Below are positions 10,639 through 21,230 of a stretch of 64,000 nucleotides of DNA, in pieces; position 1 is the stretch's first letter, and each line of letters opens with the position of its first letter. The notes below the pieces were generated by a model, which was not told the origin of the DNA, made no database searches, and worked only from the letters and a program-made list of their open reading frames with translations. The position numbers were made by a program, and so were the translations under genes. The stretch is from Lantana camara (taxonomy: Eukaryota; Streptophyta; Magnoliopsida; Lamiales; Verbenaceae), in contig CM074860.1 in assembly GCA_037501455.1 (NCBI GenBank), forward strand, positions 38,078,501-38,142,500. The letters are read 5' to 3'.

Positions 10639-11894
10639 CAAATTGTGACGCCCCGTTTCTCGATCAAGGTATGCTTTGGTACGAGAGTGAACGATTTACT
10701 TTTCTTGCATGAATTATGTGAATAATATGCCTTAATTGACCGTGATGCTTGAACTTATGTGGAATGTATGACATGTATGAAATACGTGACTATTTGATAT
10801 GGTAATTATGTGCTCGTATTGCTTCCATTTGGCTTCGATGGCATGCTTCGTGTTTAATCAAAACAATGTGCTTATTTGGACATTGAAGCATAATTTAGGG
10901 ACCAAAAGGTAAATTTATTTTCTAAGATTGAAACTGCATAGAACTTAATGAAATTGAGTAGATAATTCGATTACGAGCTCGTGGGTTCTTGAATCGCTCG
11001 ATTTGGAGTTCGGACGAAGAAGTTATGGCCATTCTACGAAAAGTCAACCTTTTTATAAGACTTATGACCCAATTCCGAATTTAGCCCAATTTGAGACCCA
11101 ATTTCACTCCTGACCCGCTCCAATTGACCCGGTTCGCGACCCTAATAGCTAACCCAAAACCTCATTTTACGTTAAAACACAAGATTCAAACCCTCTCTCC
11201 CTCACTTTTCTCTCCAACCCATACATCTTCTCTCAAGAACACCTTCAACCATTCTCAAGAGACAAGATTGGAGATTGAAGCTAGAGATTCAAGATTCAAG
11301 ACCATGCTATTCTCTTCGATTCTCAGCTCCTAAGGTAAGGTTTTGTGTAAATGCTTGGGTTATGCTTTGAGCTTGAAGTTCTTGGTAGAAGCATGAACTA
11401 GGGTTGAATTTTATGAGTTTAATCCATGTTTTCTTGATGAATTCGTGTTCTAAGTATGCTATTTGGACCCTAGAAACATGTCTAGGTTGGATTCCATCTA
11501 TTCTCTTGATTTCACCATTTTTTAGTTTTTGAAGATTTGAAGAAATTCTTGCATGTCTAAGATTTATTTGATTTCTTGCAATCTTGGTGTTGTAGAATGA
11601 TTATTCTTGAGTTGTTATGAGGTTTGGAATCAATTTTAGTTGAATTCATGCTAGGATTAGAGATTCACCATTGAAGAGCATGCTTGAACTATGAAGCTTT
11701 TATGCATATATGTAATTCTTGCTTAAATGATTTCATTCTTGGATTTTATGCTTATATTATGTTCTTATATGATGTATAAATGTTTTATGATGCTTAATTG
11801 AGGTTTTGGAATCTTAATTTCATGTTTTGGGGTGTTTAGAACTCATTCCCGTCGAGTTCGAAGTGGTTGTCACGTTTTTTTTAAGTTCTGGGCA

Positions 11895-12015
11895 GAATCC
11901 ACTAGGGTGGATTTTTGCTGTGTAAAAATCCATGGGGGTAGATTTGAGGCAGTAGCTTCTGGACCATCCGCGAGGGTAGATTTTTTGTGCAGGAAAATCC
12001 ACGGGGGTGGATTTT
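11895..12015. repeat. Palindrome cassette of LTR D (AAATCCACGGGGGTGGATTT type)
   Basis: Four imperfect inverted units with arms AAATCCAC/GTGGATTT or close variants lie near 11895, 11924, 11963 and 11994. Their position in the candidate first intron matches that of the GGGAACGGCCGTTCCC cassettes in other LTRs, but the sequence is unrelated. Confidence 0.8.
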
Positions 12016-12401
12016 CCCCAGCCTTGTTTTCTTGACTTGTTTCGCTTGTTTTGACTCTTGTATGTCCTTTTCTTGTTTCTATAATACCTTTAATGAGTTG
12101 TGGCCTTATTATATGTGGTGGAACTTCTTGCATATCACTTGTTATGATTTTATTGCCTTGATCAAGTTTAAGTTGTCACATTTTGCTAAGTTATGCATTT
12201 ACTTGAACTTGTATGACTTCCTAAGTTATGTGTGACCTTGACATGCTATACATGCTCATGATTGATCCTCACATTTCATTAAGTGCATGATATGACTCCA
12301 TAAGCATACATAACTCTCATAAGTGACTTGTTACTTAAGCTGTGCGTCGTTTACTTGGTTTGGGTCGTATCTTACCTTTGTTAGTACGTTTGTCTTGTTA
12401 G

Positions 12402-12463
12402 GTGGTGAGTCTCAGGCCGAGTAGTCCGTTGCTCGTGGTCGATCTTTGAGGTTTTTGGTAAAG
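12402..12463 (+). other. Candidate leader mini-exon of LTR D
   Basis: This 62-nt segment lies between the acceptor TTTGTCTTGTTAG| and the donor GGTAAAG|GTGAGG. It corresponds by position and edge signals to the 65-87 nt segments of the other LTRs. A conserved CTGTGCGTCG block lies about 55 bp upstream. Confidence 0.4.
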
Positions 12464-13682
12464 GTGAGGAGTTATATACTTACGAAACGATTTCAAAACT
12501 GTTGACACCTATAGCCTTTCATATTTGTTGGTTTTGAACTCCCGTTTTGAAAAAGTATATTTAGGCTTTATAAGACAAGTTTTGTGAGCTTTGCTCGTAT
12601 TATGAATATTTGCTTATGGAAAACTGTTTACAAGTAAAACTTAAGTTTTGGTATATAGGATAGATACCCAAAATGGTTTCGGAACTTTCATTTGAATATT
12701 ATGTATGTGTGAGTTGTGTAGCGAGGTTATGATGTACCTCGCAAGGACGCTTGCTTGGGGAAATCGAATTTGAGCTCGGGGATGGAGGCTAGAGATATTC
12801 CGGGAAGGCAAGGGCCGACGGATGTCCTTATCCAAAGTTCCCACTTGTAGACAAGACTACAAAGACTCCGAGGAGGTTCGGGGTTGAAGTTTTCTTGGAG
12901 AGAGCTAGGTTTCATGGATCGAATTCTCTATGTTATTGATGATCGAGGGATGTACACCCTCGGCATCAACGGTGTAATGGATGTTTTGAGTTGATTTCTT
13001 GGTTTGGGAAGATCGGATGGAGTGCTCGTTCTCGTCGAGCCGGTTATGTGTGGTTTATGATCCATATTTTCTAAAACTTGCATTTACTTCGAAAATGAGT
13101 TGGATCATGAACACATTTGTTTTGAGCATGCATTGAACCTTATATACCCTATATATGTTGTGAACTTCTCCTCACCGGTTCCTTTGAGCTGACTCCCTTT
13201 ATCTTTCGTGTCCGCAGGTCGCGTTTTGGAGTCAAGCTAGGCGGGGTCTTTTGAGAGTCTTGTTTAAGTGGTCTAGTTTGTACTCGTTATGCATGTAGCA
13301 TACTTTGTTACTTATGTCTTATGCTTTATTTTGGGGATTATGTACTTAAAATGTATGATGTTTTATTATGCTAGTTTGGACCGTGATGGTCATTAGGATG
13401 ATTTTACATTCCGTACTTTGAGCATTTCGTGTTCGACCGTGGTGGTCACTTTATTTGGTGAATGAATGAATTTATGCACTTGATATGTTATGATTTAAGC
13501 TTCCGCATACTTGTGACTGTTTACTCGCTTTGTGAGTCTAGTGCCGCCTAGCTAGGATGTCTATTTGTCACCGCTTGCTTCGAACCCGGTGGGTATATGG
13601 ATAGCAATTCTATATACAAGCTAGGTCCGTAGCGCGGGATAGGCGTGGATGCCCTCGTTGGGGCGTTACACCCCTATTTGGT

Positions 13683-13694
13683 TGGTATCAGAGC
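13683..13694 (+). other. Primer-binding site of Gypsy D
   Basis: TGGTATCAGAGC matches the complement of the initiator-Met tRNA 3' end and lies 12 bp after the LTR end. A hairpin follows at once: GAGCC...GGGCTC outside GGTT-CAA-AACC. Confidence 0.93.
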
Positions 13695-13916
13695 CGAAGG
13701 TTCAAAACCGGGCTCTTGAGTCGTCTCGAGTCGTCTAGAGTGTACGGCATAGGGACAATGTTCTTCGTGTTTATTTATTTCGCTTTATATATGACTACAT
13801 GTTACTTATATCTTGTTAATTCTTGCTCTTAATTTATGTAATTGCATTTCTTACTTGATATTACGTGACATGAGCATATGAATAACCAACATGCATACAT
13901 GATTGAATTGTGTAGG

Positions 13917-14400
13917 ATGCCTCCACGACGTCGTGACCGTTCTCCGGCTCGTGGAAATGAGCAAGATCCTTCGGGGAATAATCAGAATCCACCTCCACCG
14001 CCTCTACCTAATGCAGCGGATCTTATGGCTCTTATGACTCAGTTTGTGCAAGCCGTGAATGCACAACAAGCCGCTCAACAAGCCGCGCAAGCACCTCCTC
14101 CACCACCGGTTCCGGTTGAGAGTGTTTACGACCGATTTAGTAGGTGCCGTCCACCTATATTTCAGGGTACTACGGATGATTTGAAAGTGGAGTATTGGAT
14201 CACTACCATTGAGAAGATTTTCCGGGTTGTTACTTGCACCGAGACGGAGAAGGCTTTGTGTGCTATCGATCTTCTTCGTGATGAGGCTTACAATTGGTGG
14301 CGTAGCACCATGTCCCGCCTTGGAGTTGGTGAAGACAATGTTACTTGGGAGATGTTTGCAAGAGAGTATCAGGCACATTACATCCCGAGGCAAGCAAGGA
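13917..14400 (+). pseudogene. Gypsy D gag, N-terminal part
   Basis: The frame opens with MPPRRRD, as does Gypsy L gag at 51350, immediately after TTGTGTAG|G. A proline- and glutamine-rich stretch comes first. The Retrotrans_gag domain follows, with VEYWITTIEKIF, LLRDEAYNWWRS and FAREYQAHYIP. At 14400 it runs into the 3' LTR remnant; the residues after ARKR are LTR and then Copia sequence. The matrix/capsid part is therefore cut at about residue 160, before the zinc knuckles. An upstream in-frame ATG at 13878 exists, but the family start is at 13917. Confidence 0.88.
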
Positions 14401-14440
14401 AGCGCGGGATAGGCTTGGATGCCCTCGTTGGGGCGTTACA
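14401..14440 (+). repeat. 40-bp remnant of the Gypsy D 3' LTR
   Basis: 39 of 40 bases match 13631-13670, the end of the 5' LTR. It is followed by the target duplication CAAAT. Confidence 0.95.
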
Positions 14441-15490
14441 CAAATCGTTTGACACAAATGGAAGTCGAATAAAGTCTCAAAAGTGTACATATGAAAGTTA
14501 GTGATGTAAGAGTCAATTTTTGGTTCTTTAGAAGACGACATGCTTCTCATGAGGAATGTCAAGGATGACGTGAAAGTTACCAATTCTTGTTTAAGAAATA
14601 ATTTGACATGAAAGATCTTAGTGATTATTCTTGATTATCGACATTGAGATATATGGAAGATAGATCTAAGAGAATAAAAGGATTATCACAAAAGAGTGCA
14701 TAAACAAAGGTACTAAAAGGAGTTTACTATGGACAATGGAACATCTCTTTTGAAGAGGAGTGTCCTAAGATCACTTTCAGAAAGTTGGAATGTCCAAATA
14801 CCCCTTCAAAGGAAAGGGTGCATATTGTATGAAAAGTTGTGTACTAAATTAGATATGGCGCAACACTAAGCATAGTGGGCCGAATCTAATATGACCTCAG
14901 AGAAGGTCATTAGATTTCTGTAAAGGATGTCCTCAGAGTACTTGAGAAGAAATGAGGATACGTATTAGTTTACAGAGCCCAAAAGATCTTATCATTGAAA
15001 GGATATTTTGATGTAATTGTTGCATCAGACATAGATGATTGTAAATCATTGAAAGGATACAATTTCTGCGTAAATGGCAGAGCAACGTGTTGGAAACATT
15101 CCAAGCACAAAAGTTGCAAAAATCTCGACTATTGTAGTGGAGTACTTAGTCGTATAGAATACCTCTAAGTTAAGTGTTTGGGTAAGAAACTCCATCTAAC
15201 TAGTCAGATGGAGTTCCTAGCATGAAATAACTCCATTGTCATATCGCATGAATAAATAGATGGTTGATCAAGTAAGAGAACCAAGACCTCACCAAGAAAC
15301 TGAACATGTGATTACGAATCACATTATAAGAAAAACGTGTTTCCTTAGAGATGTGTAAATAAGAGGGTTACACCAACAGAGAACATAGCAGATCCACTTT
15401 GGAACATCCAAAGTCAATAGGCTCTCAAAATACATCTTGAGAAGATGGGACCTAGAGTACCTTAATGGCTTTTACGGGGAAGTGGGAGAT
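14441..15490 (+). pseudogene. Decayed Copia Z, second part: late reverse transcriptase and RNase H
   Basis: Fragments can be read in changing frames. About 14530-14700 has a DDMLL piece and then FDMKDLSDYS and RSKRIKGLSQ, matching the late reverse transcriptase. About 15000-15150 has SDIDDCKSLKGYNFCVNGRATCWKHSK, matching the RNase H. It ends with a polypurine tract (GGGGAAGTGGGAG, 15476-15488). It is the continuation of 9095-10643 once Gypsy D is set aside. Confidence 0.78.
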
Positions 15491-15731
15491 TATTGGAAAA
15501 GTGCCCTAGAAAGCCGATTAGTCATAATCCGTTTTGGGACTTTCCTAGTATCACAGACAATCTTTGAATAATATACGATTGATTAATATCATAGGCAAAC
15601 ACTTATTTATATGCCAATACATGTTTTTTTTTTTTTGTGTGTTTCCATTATGTGCGCATGTATTAGAACTCCCCTAATCCTGATGACTTTAGGACTCTAT
15701 CATTTAGGTGAAATAGTTCATGAAACGAGCC
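15491..15731 (+). repeat. Truncated 3' LTR of Copia Z
   Basis: It starts TATTGGAAAAGTGCCC directly after the polypurine tract, so the terminal TG has mutated to TA. It matches 17012-17250 closely up to GAAACGAGCCC and then stops within a few bases of 15731, where Gypsy F gag sequence begins. A poly-T run lies at 15625-15640. Confidence 0.88.
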
Positions 15732-15988
15732 CTTATAAAATTTTGGAGGATGTTGGTTCTGAAACTCCCAGAGTGTGGTAGAAATAGGGTTCTCCGGTGG
15801 TGCTGGTGGCGCCAGTGGTGCTGGAGGCACATGATCTCGAAGCCTCTGATCAATCAAACCCACTACTGCATTCATGAAATCCTGTGGCTGAGAAGGAGGG
15901 GTGGAGGTGGAGGAGCATGAGGAGCATGCTCGTGACGATGTCCCCTATGCTCTGGGGTATGCTCCCGACGAGGTCTACCTCGAGGCAT
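15732..15988 (-). pseudogene. Gypsy F gag, N-terminal fragment
   Basis: On the minus strand the start is MPRGRPRRE after TGATTTCAG|G at 15988, followed by a His/Pro-rich stretch. A frameshift in the proline run leads into QDFMNAVVGLIDQRL and then FQNQHPPKFYKG, the beginning of the gag domain. It is cut at about 15732 where it meets the Copia LTR. It belongs to the element whose 5' LTR is 16242-21112. Confidence 0.8.
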
Positions 15989-16206
15989 CCTGAAATCAGA
16001 TCACCGTACATGCATGGTTGATCAATAAATGCGAATGAGTGCAATTACTTCCATAATATCAATAATCACATACTTCAAGAAATCAATTAGTTCAATCACT
16101 TCAAGAATTCAAGTAAATCACGTAATTCAAATAGATGTAAGACTCTCAAGTAACAATTAATCATATGCCATGCGGCCTAGGCTCACAAGACACTACACTA
16201 GAACCT

Positions 16207-16233
16207 CGGTTTTGCAACCGGGCTTTGATACCA
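16207..16233 (-). other. Primer-binding site and following hairpin of Gypsy F
   Basis: On the minus strand TGGTATCAAAGC (16233 to 16222) has one change from TGGTATCAGAGC. It is followed by CGGTT-GCAA-AACCG (16220 to 16207), a stem with a GNRA-type loop also seen in the LARD and in Gypsy L. Confidence 0.85.
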
Positions 16234-17011
16234 CCTTAAGATGTAGCACCCTAAACCCCAAAGCACTACATCCCCCGCACTATAGCCCGATCCACATACG
16301 AAATGGATAATCCGTACATGAACCCGACATATAACGAACTGGTGACAATACAAGAGCAAGCTAGCTAGGCGGGACTACACCCCAATTAACTTCAAACCAA
16401 GATATGAAAATTCAAAAGCGGAAGCATTATATAACCATTACTTATAGGTACCATATTTACATCAAAAGTATAAGTACTAATAGGTACCAACATTTATCAA
16501 TACATTATCATCTCCTATATATCATGCATATATAAGTTTCCCAAAGGATAATAGTAATCATAGCATAATAATCCAGGAACATCAATACATGGAAAATGCG
16601 GTGCTAGACTCGGCTGAATGAAAGACATGAATCGGACTTCCACCTAGCACGACCATGTGTACCTGAAAAGTGAGGTGTCAGTCTACCGAAGACTGAGTGA
16701 GGGGAATAAGTATATATAAACACAAGTCACACGCAAGTTATAACCTCGGGTAAAGGTTTAGAAGTAAACCTATCATAAATTCCAAGAGTGAATTGTTCTT
16801 CGCCCGAGATTACAACTATCAAGTTTAACATTTCATTTAATCAATTCCATTCAATACGTGGCCAGACGAGTGAGGGCAATTCTCCAACCTTTACACCAAA
16901 TCTGAACAATACATGCTTGCTTATTAATTAATACGTGATCATGCAATTCATTTAGTACAATCAAGTAGCAATTTCATGACTCCTTCTTCCTCCGGGTGAT
17001 GGTGGGTTTGC

Positions 17012-19269
17012 TGTTGGAAAAATGCCCTAGAAAGCCGATTAGTCATAATCCGTTTTGCGACTTTCCTAATATCACAGACAATCTTTGAATAATATACGAT
17101 TGATTAATATCATAGGCAAACACTTCTTTATATGCCAATACATGTTTTTTTTTTTTTTTTCTATTATGTGCGCATGTATTAGAACTCCCCTAATCCTGAT
17201 AACTTTAGGACTCTATCATTTAGGTGAAATGGTTCATGAAACGAGCCCTATATCACATAAGTCATGATTAGTAAAATACTCCAAGCTGATGAGTCCTACA
17301 GACAGTGGGAGTGTCAACCTGACTCCTTTAAGGCTTGCTTGTGGGATCACGCCCTTAAGAAGGACCACCTTGTTTCATGGAGGTGCAAAGTGTATAGTTG
17401 ATACGTGTGTGATACATGAGGGTGCTTACTTCCATAAGTAAGTTCACTGAGGTGCCCCGTGTGAGAAGATTCCTAAATGGGAAAGGAAGTTTTCTATTTC
17501 AGGAAATGGAAGCTTCCAGATTAGGAAATATCTCACGCGTCATTGATGTGATTAATTGATCCTTAGACTTGAGGTTCCGTGTCACTTTATGAGTTAACTC
17601 TGTAGTCTTAGGTATAAGCTTTAAAGGGTATCGCCTTAGACAACTGATTCAAGGCTTATGCTGGGGCTGCACAAGTGATTCATGAAAGTGAATGAGAATC
17701 AAGAAATGACCTACACTGGCATTTACAAGGTGATCTCTTATTGTGTAAGTCATTCATATGCCATATGGAGTCCTTGGCCAAGACAATAGATCAAGACATC
17801 AAGAAAAGTTCTTGGATTGAGATCAAATGGATATGGAATGCACTTAGCTTTAAGACCAGATTATTAGGGTTCTGAGTATTCCCTTACCCTAGATCTTGGT
17901 TGAGAGATAGTAAGTAGGAGGATTGTATCTCACATGAATCAATGACTTAAAGGTTCTGTCGAATCGAGACATTCTTATTCAGCTAGGGGTCAAACACCTA
18001 TTGCTAGACTATGGTCGTTTGATCTGTGGACTAATTAATTAATTAGGGTCACTGCTAATTGAATTAAGAACCTAGAGGGTCACACACAACAACCTGGTCA
18101 CGTGGGTAAAGGCTTGAATCGATTAAAAGAGTTGATCGAACCATTAAGCGAATGGTGGGACCCACACATGTGAATCACACGTGTGGGAGACGTGAATGAC
18201 ACGTGTCCTTATGGACACGTATAGTCACGTGCAAGCATGTGTATAAATGTTAAATAATTAATGTGTTAATTATTTAATGGACTTTGATTTAATTTTGAAT
18301 TAATATTAAAGTCCTAATTTGCAGAAATAAAGTCTAATAAATAATTAATTATGAATTAATTAATTATTAGTCTTCAAGTTATTTATTGTAAAATAAATAA
18401 AGTAAAATTAAATGTCTAAAAGAGTTAGACTAGATTCTTGCTTTCCAAGTTGATCAAAAGGAGACTTTTGGTCAAATTAAGAGACTTGGTCTCCAAGCAA
18501 GATATCCCTTTCCAAAAGGAGTTTGGAATCCTTTTCCAAAAAGGACAAGGGGTTCGAACCCTAGCCTTATAAATAGAGGGGTTCGAACCCCATGGGAAGA
18601 TGATAGCAAATTCTCCTTCTCCATAATTATACACTAACCCCTTAGAGCCTAAACACCGATTACAGAACTAGCATCCTCCTTATTCGGATCGTGGTCGCGG
18701 TTGGTGGACTATTTCTCCAGAGGGCTTCTATTGTGAAGTCTTAAAAGATTCAAAGGAACTTTTGGGGATCAAGCGAAACGACCACAAGGGCTGGTGAAAC
18801 GATTCTGAACCCAACAGAATAGGAGTGAAAAAATCGAACCAAAGAAGATGGCGAAAACCGTTCGTCCATATCTTGAAGGATGGATTTTTTCACGAGGGTT
18901 TTATGGCAGGCAGATTTCTATTTTCGTAAAACTGCTTTTCGAAGGGAGTTTCAATCATGCCTTTCTCGTTTCATGTTTCTTTCTTTATGTTATATCGTTA
19001 AGAACTTTCCCTAACATGATTTGAATCTAGGTTGGTGTGGATTGCTATCCCTACAATGGATTCTGAAGTAGAAAGAGATTTTCGAGGGAGGGGTTGCCAT
19101 TACCGCATGAAGTACGTTTGAGGGCGGCTCAAAACGTGTCAAGAAAGCTACTACCTAAGTGAGTTTCTTGATCTCTACGAATTTGGAAATAGGAATTGCA
19201 AGTTTTTTATTCTATCTTTTGGGAAATTTTTTAAATTTCCGCTGCGTTTCTGTCTCGTTTTTCCCAACA
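17012..19269 (+). mobile_element. Solo Copia LTR (2258 bp), TSD TTTGC
   Basis: It starts TGTTGGAAAAATGCCC and ends TTTTTCCCAACA. The flanks 17007-17011 and 19270-19274 are both TTTGC, and the host LTR reads through cleanly once the insert is removed (compare CGGGTTTGCAAAGCCC at 61302). It is therefore a complete solo LTR left by LTR-LTR recombination. The family is that of Copia B and Z. A TATA box lies at 18568-18575. Confidence 0.96.
18549..18591 (+). promoter_or_regulatory. TATA box of the solo Copia LTR, flanked by two GGGTTCGAACCC palindromes
   Basis: TATAAATA lies between two copies of the perfect 12-bp palindrome GGGTTCGAACCC. The palindrome also fits the GWTCRANNC pattern of a Pol III B box on both strands. 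Since it directly surrounds the TATA box, a role in Pol II promoter control is as likely; neither is shown. Confidence 0.45.
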
Positions 19270-19619
19270 TTTGCAAGGCCCAACCATCCATGACATATTG
19301 TACGTCGGGAACATGACTCCCACGCACGGAACTCCTTCCACCACCAAACCTCCTGGTGGCTTAAGGGGTGATCCCAAAGTGGTGAGGATAGCGCAAGAGT
19401 TAACCATCAGCCCTTGCTTTCCCGGTTGGCTCAAGACACTACCCTCGGGCCCAAGTGTAAATCATGGTATGCACCGAAACATGCTTGAATCATGAACAAT
19501 CATGGCTTGCTTGCTTGAAATTGTTTATATTTTGGAAAGCGTTTATAAATATAATAGGTTTTGGCCGAAAACTCACATAAAGGTCGTAAGGGTTCTATGT
19601 AAATAGAACAAATCCTCAC

Positions 19620-19684
19620 CTGTGCGATAAAATACGACAAGGATATACTCTAGGGAGCCTGCTCCTCGTCTACGGCCTCGTGAT
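19620..19684 (-). other. Candidate leader mini-exon of LTR F
   Basis: This 65-nt segment lies on the minus strand between TGTTTGCACAG| and CGCACAG|GTGAGG. The same length, 65 nt, is found in LTRs M and X. The block GACGAACGGC lies about 55 bp upstream, in the candidate intron. Confidence 0.45.
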
Positions 19685-19906
19685 CTGTGCAAACACGACG
19701 TGTATACATGAGACTTGACTCAAAATGGACCAAATATGACGAACGGCGAAAACGCAACGAGATGACGACCAATGTACAATGTGGCATGAAAATATCTTGT
19801 TTTAGCAGGTAATCAATCATATAATAGCAATTTGGGATCAAAGAAATCATTGGATAAAAATCTCAAAATCCAATTTTTATGCAGTAGCTTTTGTTCTGCC
19901 GTAGGC

Positions 19907-20142
19907 CTAGGAACGGCCGTCCCGGGTCCCAGTTCAAAGTGGGAAGGGCCGTTCCCATGCCCTTTCGAAAACGTTCCAGTGATTTACATTTTAAAAAGGC
20001 GCTTTTAGCTGGGAAAGGCCCTTCCGGCTCGCAGGCCAGAATGGGAACGACTGTTCCCAGGTTCGCTCGCCAGGTTTGATTCAAAAGCGTGGGAATGACT
20101 GTTCCCATAATACACTTGAAGCGGGAAGGGCCGTTCCCAGCT
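19907..20142. repeat. Six-palindrome cassette of LTR F
   Basis: Six units near 19910, 19942, 20011, 20042, 20090 and 20122 give spacings of 32, 69, 31, 48 and 32, nearly the same as in LTRs M and X. Several copies carry C-to-T type changes in the central CGGCCG (CGACTG, TGACTG). The flanks are ATGCAG...TTTTGTTCTGC and GCTTCTGCAACTTG. Confidence 0.9.
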
Positions 20143-21112
20143 TCTGCAACTTGAAAAAAACAGAGCAGAAGCAGGAAAGCTCTCGGCAACAATAACAAAG
20201 CAACTCAAAAATCAAGTTTCAATCATCAAATGCAAGTTTTTCTGGAAAACAAGATGTATATATGTTCAAGGTACAATAATATTCCATATAAACACTTAAA
20301 TTATGAAAAATCATGAAGAATCAAGAGTTTCAAGTTCATGCACAAATTCATCATTTAAGCTCAAATTTTCCAAGAATTCATGCATTAATCCAAGGAAAAA
20401 TCATATATTCATGTAACACACAACAATTAATCCATTTACTCCATGAAATCTTAAACCCTAGCTATCCCATAAATCATGAAGAACCAAGAATTCATGCATA
20501 TACCCACCTTGAAAGAAAAGAAATGGAAGAAGAAGATGAAGATGTGATAAAGCTTCAAAGCTTGAATTTTCTTGGAAATCTTGATGGAAAATTGATGAAC
20601 TCTCTTTCCTTTTTTTTTTCCCTTAGATGAACTAAGAGCAAGAAAGAAGCAAATATGTTGGTGAATTTTGATGAAAATGATCTTGGAAGCATGGAGAAGG
20701 TGATATACCGTGATTCACCATTTTGAAATGTGTGAAATGCAAAAATTGCAATTCAATCCTCCCACTTAGTAAGTCATGCAATCAAGTATAAATGGTTTGC
20801 CAAATGATCAATTAAGTCCATGGAAAAGTTATGCAATTTAGCCCTTGAAGTTAAAGAAATGATCATGTAAGGACAATTCGACAATTAAATCCCTTCCGGC
20901 AATTATTTCACATAACACTCATTTTTCAAGTCATGAAATAAATTCTCGAATGATATAAATTCACATAATTCGCATAAATATAATGATATGCAATTTAATA
21001 AATTTATGATGACAAGTAGAAAATAATAATTTAGAGATTTAAAATGAATTCCTATCGCTCACAAACTCGCACGTGGCGTGCTTACCTGTTCATCCGGAAC
21101 TGGGGTGTTACA

Positions 21113-21222
21113 AACGTGTTAAGTTTTGCAAAGGTGAGGGGGTTAAACGTACCGATTTGAAGGTGAGGGGGCAAAGCGCACCCCTCTCCCCCGAAAGGTT
21201 AGGGGGTGAATGGAATTAGCCC
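21113..21222. mobile_element. Probable truncated arm of a MITE
   Basis: Read from 21222 leftward it begins GGGCTAATTCCATTCACCCC and continues with further CCCCCTCACCTT-type segments. This style (GGG, AATT, then pyrimidine-rich repeats) resembles the MITE at 6080-6313 without matching it base for base. LTR F starts at 21112, so its insertion would have cut the element. The matching second arm is not in the window. Confidence 0.35.
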
Positions 21223-21230
21223 AATTAAAT

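Larger units (their letters stand above)
10644..13670 (+). repeat. 5' LTR of Gypsy D (3027 bp)
   Basis: It starts TGTGACGCCCC and ends GGGGCGTTACA. Intron-like signals in order: donor CTAAG|GTAAGG (exon ends 11334), acceptor TTGTTAG| (12401), donor GTAAAG|GTGAGG (12463), acceptor GTCCGCAG|GTCG (13217), then GCTAGGCGG. The palindrome cassette at 11895-12015 is of a different type from that in LTRs A, F, L, M and X. No reading frame in it resembles a protein. Confidence 0.9.
10644..14440 (+). mobile_element. Ty3/Gypsy element D, internally deleted, TSD CAAAT
   Basis: The 5' LTR (10644-13670), primer site and the first ~160 codons of gag are followed directly by the last 40 bp of the 3' LTR (14401-14440). 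The flanks 10639-10643 and 14441-14445 are both CAAAT, so both original ends are still in place and the loss was internal. The 40-bp remnant differs from the 5' LTR end by one base (AGGCTTGG for AGGCGTGG). The element is inserted in the decayed Copia Z. Confidence 0.93.
16242..21112 (-). repeat. 5' LTR of Gypsy F, split by a solo Copia LTR
   Basis: On the minus strand it runs from TGTAACACCCC at 21112 to GGGTGCTACA at 16242. Without the insert (17012-19269 plus one TTTGC) it is about 2.6 kb. Signals in element order: donor TTTCAAG|GTGGGT (exon ends 20508), palindrome cassette, acceptor TTGCACAG| (19685), donor CGCACAG|GTGAGG (19620), acceptor CTTTTCAG|GTAC (16663), then a GCTAGGTGG block. It is of one family with LTRs M and X. 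Confidence 0.9.

Noticed and set aside
18549..18591. tRNA gene suggested by GGTTCGAACC
   Set aside because: There is no A box, acceptor stem or anticodon arm at the right distance, and the motif surrounds a Pol II TATA box.
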